Of a stretch of 48,943 bases of DNA, positions 43,981-48,943 are shown piece after piece. Position numbers and translations under genes: made by a program. Under the pieces are notes generated by a model. The model saw only the letters and a list, made by a program, of their open reading frames with translations, made no database searches and was not told the origin of the DNA. Location of the stretch: positions 52,739-101,681 of the forward strand of contig NZ_JAQZSG010000020.1 of assembly GCF_028745515.1 (NCBI RefSeq), read 5' to 3'. Within the stretch, counting starts at the first letter, position 1. Every line of letters starts with the position of its first letter. This DNA comes from Paenibacillus thermotolerans. Lineage in GTDB: Bacteria > Bacillota > Bacilli > Paenibacillales > YIM-B00363.

Positions 43981-44160
43981 GATATAAGCAGTTTTTAGTG
44001 CTAAGTAAGTCGGTTGAGGGATAAAGGTATGCGTTAGTACCAAGTTTTGGTGCTAAGCAGATCGATGGTGGGTGAAAGGTGCGAGTTAGCACCAAATATT
44101 GGTACAAAGTGACTCGGGTGAAGGAGAAATGTGCGAGCTAGTATCAAGTTTTGGTGCGAA
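43981..44160. repeat. 52-bp tandem repeat array, family B (3.5 units)
   Basis: Units start at 43981, 44033, 44085 and 44137, each step exactly 52 bp. Each unit has a 24-nt quasi-palindromic core of the form TTAGTACCAA ... TTGGTGCTAA, then a 28-nt G-rich spacer that ends GTGCGA in two copies. The last unit contains the core only. The same period and core recur at 25808. Confidence 0.8.
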
Positions 44161-44297
44161 CAACCCGCTTCGGATCGGCGGTTTAAGCTCATTCTTTACC
44201 GAATCAACGCGTTGTAGCAAAAAATCGTGGCAAGGTGCACGCCGATAAGCTACAATATGATATAAACTCATAGATGACATGCAGGAGAGTGGGAACG

Positions 44298-45410
44298 ATG
44301 AAGCCAAAAGCTCATATCATGCATTTGCCGGTGTACCAGCCCGGAAAACCGATTGACGAAGTAAAAAGAGAATTGGGCTTGAGCGAAGTCATTAAGCTTG
44401 CTTCCAACGAAAATCCGTTCGGCTGCTCGCCTAGGGCGAAAGAAGCCATTGTAAACTATGTGGATTATGCGAATATTTATCCGGACGGGGCCAGCGTCGA
44501 ATTGACCGCCGCGGTTGCCGAGCATTTCGGCGTAGAGACGAATCAAATCGTATTCGGAGCGGGCTCCGACGAGCTGATTATGATGATCGCCAGAGCGTAC
44601 CTCTCGCCTGGAGACGAGACGATTATGGCCGACCGCACGTTCCCGCAGTACAAGCATAACGCCGATGTCGAGGCTGCAACCGTCATCGAGGTGCCGCTGA
44701 AGAACGGCGTTCACGATTTGGACGCGATGCTCGCGAAAATGACCGACCGCACGAAAATCGTTTGGGTATGCAACCCGAACAATCCGACAGGCACAATCGT
44801 CACTTCGGACGAGCTCCAGCGATTCCTAGAGCGCGTACCGCAGAACGTTATGGTCGTCCTTGACGAGGCATATGCCGAATATGCCGAAACGGAAAGCGAA
44901 TATCCGAACGGCGTTGAGCTTCTCAAAAAATACCCGAACCTGTTGCTGCTGCGCACGTTCTCAAAGGCATACGGCCTGGCGAGCCTGCGAGTCGGCTACG
45001 GCATCGGTTCGCCGGACATTATCCGCTCGATCAATCAAGTCCGGGAGCCGTTCAATACGACGGGCTTTGCCCAGGCGGCGGCTCTTGCAGCAATTAAGGA
45101 TCAACAATTCATCCGTTCGTGCCGCGAAAAAAACAAAGAAGGTATCGCATACTTGACCAAGGAATTCGGCCGCATGGGGCTAACCTACTTCCCTGCGTAC
45201 GGCAACTTCATTCTCGCGGACGTCAAACGTGACGCGAAAACCGTCTTCGAGGCGCTGCTGCGCAAAGGCATTATCGTACGGGGAGGGCATACGGCATCCA
45301 TCGGCTTCCCGACGATGATTCGCGTAACGGTCGGATCGGCAGAGCAAAACCGCGCATTCATTGAAGCATTGGAAGCGGTGCTCTCCGAAACGGCCGTGGT
45401 GGCGGAATGA
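44298..45410 (+). CDS. hisC: Histidinol-phosphate / aromatic aminotransferase
   Basis: A 370-residue class II PLP aminotransferase. LASNENPFGCSP, NPNNPTGT, and the PLP lysine segment LRTFSKAYGLASLRVGYG are all present, along with a C-terminal MIRVTVG. In B. subtilis the enzyme in this location serves both histidine and Tyr/Phe synthesis, and its pairing with tyrA here suggests the same. ATG 44298 follows GGAGAGTGGGAACG. The end overlaps tyrA by ATGA. Confidence 0.95.
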   Translation: MKPKAHIMHLPVYQPGKPIDEVKRELGLSEVIKLASNENPFGCSPRAKEAIVNYVDYANIYPDGASVELTAAVAEHFGVETNQIVFGAGSDELIMMIARAYLSPGDETIMADRTFPQYKHNADVEAATVIEVPLKNGVHDLDAMLAKMTDRTKIVWVCNPNNPTGTIVTSDELQRFLERVPQNVMVVLDEAYAEYAETESEYPNGVELLKKYPNLLLLRTFSKAYGLASLRVGYGIGSPDIIRSINQVREPFNTTGFAQAAALAAIKDQQFIRSCREKNKEGIAYLTKEFGRMGLTYFPAYGNFILADVKRDAKTVFEALLRKGIIVRGGHTASIGFPTMIRVTVGSAEQNRAFIEALEAVLSETAVVAE

Positions 45411-46498
45411 CCAAAATCGCCATTTTCGGCGTCGGACTGATCGGGGGCTCTCTTGCGTTATGCTTTAAAGGAAAGAGCGGGTATGAGGTTGTCGGCCATT
45501 CCCCAAACCCCGCCTCCGTCGAGAAATATGTGAAGCGCGGGGTAGTGGACCGCGGTACGACATCGCTGGAGGAGGCGGCGTCCGATGCGGACTTTTTGTT
45601 CCTTTGCGTCCCGGTCGGCATGCTGCCGGATTATCTGGAGGCATTGGCGCGGATAACCTTGAAGCCGGGGGCCGTCATTACGGACGTAGGAAGCACAAAG
45701 GGGGACGTCGTCGCCGCAGCAAGCCGGCTCGACTTCGGTGAAGCGGTGTTTATCGGAGGCCATCCGATGGCGGGCAAGGAACGGTCCGGCGTTGAAGCGG
45801 CGACCTCCTATTTATTCGAGAACGCCTATTATGTGCTTACTCCCTCCATTCGGACGCCGGAAGAAGCGTATGAGAGGCTTTCAGCACTGCTGGCCGAAAC
45901 GAAAGCGAACATTGTAAGGCTCGATCCCGTCGTACATGATGAAGTCGTAGGGGCAGTCTCTCATTTGCCGCACATCGTGGCCGCATCCTTGGTGAATATG
46001 ATATCCAAGCTGAATTCCGACAATGACGCATATGAAAAGCTTGCTGCCGGCGGCTTCCGCGACATTACGCGGATTGCTTCAAGCGATCCCGTCATATGGC
46101 GTGACATAAGCATGAGCAACCGGCCGGTTCTGCTCAAGCTGCTTAAGGAATGGATTCGCGAAACCGAACGGTTTATAGCGCTGCTGGAGCAAAGCGACGA
46201 GCGGGGAATCGAGTCGGCGTTCGCCGATGCCGCGACTTTCCGGAGCGGACTCCCCGAAAGACGCAAAGGCTTCGCGCATACGCACCATGAATTTTACGTC
46301 GAGGTCGCGGATCAGCCGGGGACGATCGGCAAGCTGACGATGCTGCTCGGCGAGCATTCCATCAATTTGCGGAACATCGGTATTTTCGAGCGGGGGCCCG
46401 GGTATCCGGGAGCGCTCAAGCTGTCGTTCGGAAATGCGTCCGAAATGGAGGAAGCGGACAAGCTGCTAAGACATTTAGGATATCGGGTCCATTTTTGA
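45407..46498 (+). CDS. tyrA: Prephenate dehydrogenase
   Basis: A 363-residue NAD-dependent enzyme that turns prephenate into 4-hydroxyphenylpyruvate. The Rossmann motif GVGLIGGSLALCF begins at residue 8. GGHPMAGKERSGVEAA contains the catalytic His and substrate-binding residues. The C-terminal domain from about 295 is an ACT domain (VEVADQPGTIGKLTMLLGEHSINLRNIGIF, split), used for tyrosine feedback. In B. subtilis aroE follows; here the unit ends with a terminator. Confidence 0.96.
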   Translation: MTKIAIFGVGLIGGSLALCFKGKSGYEVVGHSPNPASVEKYVKRGVVDRGTTSLEEAASDADFLFLCVPVGMLPDYLEALARITLKPGAVITDVGSTKGDVVAAASRLDFGEAVFIGGHPMAGKERSGVEAATSYLFENAYYVLTPSIRTPEEAYERLSALLAETKANIVRLDPVVHDEVVGAVSHLPHIVAASLVNMISKLNSDNDAYEKLAAGGFRDITRIASSDPVIWRDISMSNRPVLLKLLKEWIRETERFIALLEQSDERGIESAFADAATFRSGLPERRKGFAHTHHEFYVEVADQPGTIGKLTMLLGEHSINLRNIGIFERGPGYPGALKLSFGNASEMEEADKLLRHLGYRVHF

Positions 46499-46512
46499 AA
46501 TATAGAAGTAGG

Positions 46513-46544
46513 AAAAACGGCGGGACTACCGTCCGTTTTTTTCT
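46513..46544 (+). terminator. Terminator after tyrA
   Basis: The stem AAAAACGG with CCGTTTTT, with an inner CGG/CCG, is followed by TTCTTT. Confidence 0.8.
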
Positions 46545-46577
46545 TTAACAAAAAAGAAAGCGTTTTAAAAATTGTTG

Positions 46578-46606
46578 TTGACAAAATGGAAGCGTATACA
46601 TATACT
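46578..46606 (+). promoter_or_regulatory. Strong sigma-A promoter of a putative small RNA
   Basis: A perfect TTGACA (46578-46583), 17 nt, TATACT (46601-46606). It is the closest to consensus in the window, yet no gene follows before a terminator about 70 nt on. Confidence 0.8.
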
Positions 46607-46612
46607 AAAAGT

Positions 46613-46685
46613 ACAGTATGGTTTCTCTCCACTCCTATCCGATATATGGCACAATGTGCAACCGCCGAAAGGCGGTATTTTTTTT
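46613..46685 (+). ncRNA. Candidate small RNA, about 73 nt
   Basis: The stretch lies between a consensus sigma-A promoter and an intrinsic terminator with stem ACCGCC/GGCGGT, a GAAA tetraloop (46661-46676) and a T run. The 5' part is pyrimidine-rich and unstructured (TCTCTCCACTCC), complementary to purine-rich ribosome sites. A small hairpin GCAC-AAT-GTGC follows at 46649-46659. This layout is typical of base-pairing regulatory RNAs. The ATG at 46618 lacks a ribosome site. The family is not recognised. The remaining sequence to 46893 shows no gene. Confidence 0.55.
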
Positions 46686-46891
46686 GTCTTTAACATACAT
46701 TTCAGTACCTAATTTTGGAATTGTATAGTAAAATAGGGTGGGTGAATTCAGGAATCGAATGGCAATTCGTCGAATCGTGAAGGATTTTATCGAAATAGGA
46801 AGAATAATAGAATACATATTCGCAATAGGTTTTTCGGACTATTTTAAATATTCATGAAATTTCAATCAACTTTTGATTTTTATTATGCGGC

Positions 46892-46918
46892 GCAACTTTT
46901 TCAGTTCCCCGGTGTAAT
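46892..46918 (+). promoter_or_regulatory. Candidate ECF-type autoregulatory promoter
   Basis: GCAAC (AAC at 46894-46896), 16 nt, TGTAAT (46913-46918). It resembles the AAC-N16-CGTA layout of SigW-type promoters with one mismatch, 50 bp ahead of the sigma-factor gene. Position suggests self-activation. Confidence 0.35.
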
Positions 46919-46968
46919 ATTGTATAGCTGAACGGGGAACGAGCAAGGATGAGCAAGGAGGCTTTTCC

Positions 46969-47562
46969 ATGACCGATTCCCAGCTGATTCGGGAAATAAA
47001 AGACGGAAACGTTCAGCTCTATCAGGAACTGGTCTCGCGTTACGAGCGGAAAATCCTGCTTTTTATTTTTCATATGTTGAAAAACTCGCGGATGGAGCAT
47101 ATGGCGGAGGATATGTGCCAAGAGACGTTTTATAAAGCGTATCGAAGCCTGCATTCCTTCCGGGAAATTGAAGCCTCCTTTTCGACATGGCTCTATACGA
47201 TTGCACGAAATACGGTCCTAAGCGAATTGCGGAAGGGGCGCAACGGCAACGTATATTTGGAGGATACGGCTCATGTGCCGCTCACTCCTCCGGAGACGAT
47301 GCCTGAGCAAACCGTGCTTCGAAGCGAGAAGGTCAACATGGTGCGGGAAGCGATTAACAGCTTGCCGGAGAAGCAGAGATCGGCGCTGATTTTGCGGGAG
47401 TACGACGGATTGGACTACCAGGAGATTGCCGGCATTCTCGGGCAAACCGTCTCCTCGGTAAAATCGTTGTTATTCCGGGCAAGAGCGAGCGTGAAGACTC
47501 AGCTTGAGTCTTATGTTCTGGAACCGATTCATGAGGAATATGAAGGGATGAAGCAGCGATGA
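46969..47562 (+). CDS. ECF RNA polymerase sigma factor
   Basis: A 197-residue group IV sigma factor. Region 2 is at about 20-90 (LYQELVSRYERKILLFIFHML, then DMCQETFYKAYRSLHSF and FSTWLYTIARNTVL). Region 4 is at about 125-180 (INSLPEKQRSALILREYDGLDYQEIAGILGQTVSSVKS, split). No region 3 is present. It has an AAGGAGG site 8 nt before the ATG and overlaps the anti-sigma gene by 4 bp. The regulon is unknown, though the upstream promoter may be its own. Confidence 0.93.
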   Translation: MTDSQLIREIKDGNVQLYQELVSRYERKILLFIFHMLKNSRMEHMAEDMCQETFYKAYRSLHSFREIEASFSTWLYTIARNTVLSELRKGRNGNVYLEDTAHVPLTPPETMPEQTVLRSEKVNMVREAINSLPEKQRSALILREYDGLDYQEIAGILGQTVSSVKSLLFRARASVKTQLESYVLEPIHEEYEGMKQR

Positions 47563-48173
47563 AGTGCAACGAGATCCGCGAAATGTTCGGGGATTACTGG
47601 GATTTGCCCGAGAACGACTGGAACCGGATTCGGGTGGATGAGCATATTAAACGATGCGGCGAATGCGCGGCAGAGTTTAAAGTGTGGCAGGAAAGCGTCG
47701 AATTGATTCAATCGTCCGCCGTTTTCGTACCCGACGAATCGCTTCCGAATACCGAGGGCGTCATGTCCCGTAAAGTGATGGATCGGATTTATGCGGACGA
47801 AACGTGGCGCATTCCGGTTGCTTCCCGCATTTACTCTATTCCGCAACGCCTTCGCGTACGCTTTACCGCCATCATTGCATGCTGTCTCGCACTGTTCGTT
47901 TGCGGATTTTTATATCAAATCGTTACACCCGGCGACGCTCTGTCCTCCCGGCCGACTTCGGGCGTCATTTCGGTTGGATCGCTAGGCGGGGATGAGGATA
48001 ACGAATTCGCTATCGAAGGCTTCGGTGAAGTGGAAATTGCCTCGATCGGCGATCCGGTCGTACTCGCCATACCGTCAGTCGATTCTTATCCCGACTTGAT
48101 GCTGGTGCTCTCGTTCCTTGGGTTCGTTTGCGCGCTGCTCACTTTAAATTGGTTTTCGAGGCTTCAAAGATGA
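47559..48173 (+). CDS. Membrane anti-sigma factor (zinc-finger type)
   Basis: A 204-residue protein that should hold the preceding sigma factor at the membrane. The N-terminal cytoplasmic part has the ZAS zinc motif H29-x3-C33-x2-C36 (HIKRCGEC). Two membrane segments follow, at about 95-118 (FTAIIACCLALFVCGFLYQIV) and 178-198 (LMLVLSFLGFVCALLTLNWF), with an exterior loop between them of about 60 residues. This hairpin topology would expose the loop to a site-1 protease. Coupling by ATGA on both sides fits a sigma/anti-sigma operon. Confidence 0.88.
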   Translation: MKCNEIREMFGDYWDLPENDWNRIRVDEHIKRCGECAAEFKVWQESVELIQSSAVFVPDESLPNTEGVMSRKVMDRIYADETWRIPVASRIYSIPQRLRVRFTAIIACCLALFVCGFLYQIVTPGDALSSRPTSGVISVGSLGGDEDNEFAIEGFGEVEIASIGDPVVLAIPSVDSYPDLMLVLSFLGFVCALLTLNWFSRLQR

Positions 48174-48757
48174 CGCTGATTCTAGGCTTAATCCGACACG
48201 GAATTACCGATTGGAACGAATTCGGACGAACGCAAGGTCAGCGGGACATTCCTTTGAACGAAACCGGCAGGCGGCAAGCGCATGCGCTTGGCCGAAGAAT
48301 CCCCCCTCGGGCTTGGGATGTGCTATACAGCAGCGATTTGTCCAGAGCGGCGGAGACGGCCCACATTGTAAGCATACATACGAAATTAGAACCGGTTCGA
48401 GCCGACATCTTGCTGCGGGAGCGTTCGTTCGGACTGCTTGAAGGCTTAACCCGCGAGGAACGCTTCTCCCAATGGGGAGAGCGTGCGCTGGAACACCCGG
48501 AGGTAGAAACCTCCGAGAACGTATTGAAGCGCGGAATGGCGTTTATTGACGCAGTTCTGAAGCGGCATGCGAATCAGCGTGTGCTCGCGGTGAGCCACGG
48601 CGCCTTCATCAGGCATCTGCTGCCGGCGCTGCTGACAGATCAAGACGTGCCGGAAGGCGCGCTGGACAACGCATCATTAACGATACTGCAATTTGACGGC
48701 GCAAGGTGGCGCTGTTTGCTTTTTAACGGCAGCGTGCCCGAGCCGGAAATATCTTAA
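48170..48757 (+). CDS. Histidine phosphatase family protein
   Basis: A 195-residue phosphoglycerate-mutase-fold phosphatase. The catalytic RHG triplet is at 9-11 (GLIRHGITDWNEFGRTQGQ), and the second histidine is in LAVSHGAFIRHLLP. Family members include alpha-ribazole phosphatase and broad phosphatases; this one cannot be assigned. It overlaps the anti-sigma gene by ATGA, so it is produced with the sigma operon, which is unusual for this family. A terminator follows. Confidence 0.9.
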   Translation: MTLILGLIRHGITDWNEFGRTQGQRDIPLNETGRRQAHALGRRIPPRAWDVLYSSDLSRAAETAHIVSIHTKLEPVRADILLRERSFGLLEGLTREERFSQWGERALEHPEVETSENVLKRGMAFIDAVLKRHANQRVLAVSHGAFIRHLLPALLTDQDVPEGALDNASLTILQFDGARWRCLLFNGSVPEPEIS

Positions 48758-48777
48758 AGCCCGAAGGGGCTTTTTTT
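48757..48777 (+). terminator. Terminator after the phosphatase gene
   Basis: The stem AAAGCCC with GGGCTTT, a GAAG loop, and a T run. Confidence 0.9.
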
Positions 48778-48833
48778 ATGTCCGGTCATCTTCCGCCCGT
48801 CGGGGGGCCGGACACTTGCTAGTTGACAATCAC

Positions 48834-48856
48834 TAACGGAAACGAATGTCCGCTAA
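48834..48856. repeat. Family A repeat, copy 4
   Basis: TAACGGAAAC ... TGTCCGCTAA is the reverse complement of the element at 28-51 with few changes. The last 170 bp of the window hold no gene. Confidence 0.6.
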
Positions 48857-48943
48857 AAAGGGAAAGTTTACATAATACGGCGTTGTAACGGAACGTGTCT
48901 ATATAGCCCCCTAATCCATTTGGACACTCCTAACCACTTCAGA

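Noticed and set aside
43981-44160. CRISPR-like array
   Set aside because: The conserved cores are degenerate, the spacers are related to each other, and no cas genes are present.
46618-46700. Short open frame within the candidate sRNA
   Set aside because: No ribosome site upstream, and the frame runs through the terminator hairpin and T run.

Overview
This window is a chromosomal segment of a spore-forming Bacillota, most likely a Paenibacillaceae member (Paenibacillus- or Cohnella-like). The evidence is spoIVA, spoVIF and ypeB; a gene order that follows the Bacillus subtilis block gudB-prsW-ypeB-ypfA-ypfB-cmk-rpsA-like-fni-yphA-der-gpsA-yphE-yphF-spoIVA-hbs-mtrB-hepS-menG-hepT-ndk-cheR-aroC-aroB-aroH-trpEDCFBA-hisC-tyrA; a serine T-box; and a menaquinone gene set of the futalosine type. 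No phage, insertion sequence, CRISPR array or rRNA is visible. Almost all of the sequence is core genome.

Layout. 1-2029: an AraC regulator divergent from a phytanoyl-CoA-dioxygenase-type oxygenase. 2027-3988: serA on the minus strand behind a long T-box leader with a likely AGC (Ser) specifier. 4086-7593: rhodanese, membrane proteins, two putative membrane proteases or small partners, a lipoprotein polysaccharide deacetylase and a repetitive small protein. 7844-9842: mecA and glutamate dehydrogenase. 9873-14636: prsW, a tiny Cys-rich protein in the place where B. subtilis has sleB, ypeB, a PilZ protein, ypfB-like, cmk and plsC. 14754-20908: S1 protein, fni, yphA, der, plsY, gpsA. 20982-25713: spoVIF, a DUF2768-like protein, two [2Fe-2S] ferredoxins around a nucleotidyltransferase-like gene, a YphF-like lipoprotein, and spoIVA behind two sigma-E-type promoters. 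26166-27226: HU, tRNA-Pro(GGG), and TRAP (mtrB). 27303-34447: the heptaprenyl/menaquinone cluster hepS-menG-ubiA type-ubiX-mqnA-hepT, then ndk, cheR and a small protein. 34589-46498: aroC-aroB-aroH, the TRAP-controlled trpEDCFBA, then hisC-tyrA after a repeat-rich gap. 46578-48776: a promoter-terminator pair that looks like a 73-nt small RNA, then an ECF sigma / anti-sigma / phosphatase operon.

How the genes work together. aroC, aroB and aroH make and use chorismate. TrpEDCFBA turns it into tryptophan, and HisC and TyrA serve tyrosine, phenylalanine and histidine. MqnA draws chorismate into menaquinone, whose side chain comes from HepS/HepT and whose ring is finished by the prenyltransferase, UbiX and MenG. 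TRAP (mtrB) lies about 10 kb upstream of a trp leader carrying a run of GAG/TAG triplets at 5-nt steps, followed by an intrinsic terminator. This closes a regulatory loop inside the window.

Most notable observations: the candidate 73-nt sRNA upstream of the ECF operon; the TRAP site at the extreme 5' end of the trp transcript; tandem sigma-E promoters at spoIVA; the ferredoxin-nucleotidyltransferase-ferredoxin cassette; a dispersed 52-bp-period repeat family; and a short TTAGCGGACA quasi-palindrome family in intergenic gaps. All calls were made by reading the sequence; no database search or folding program was run.
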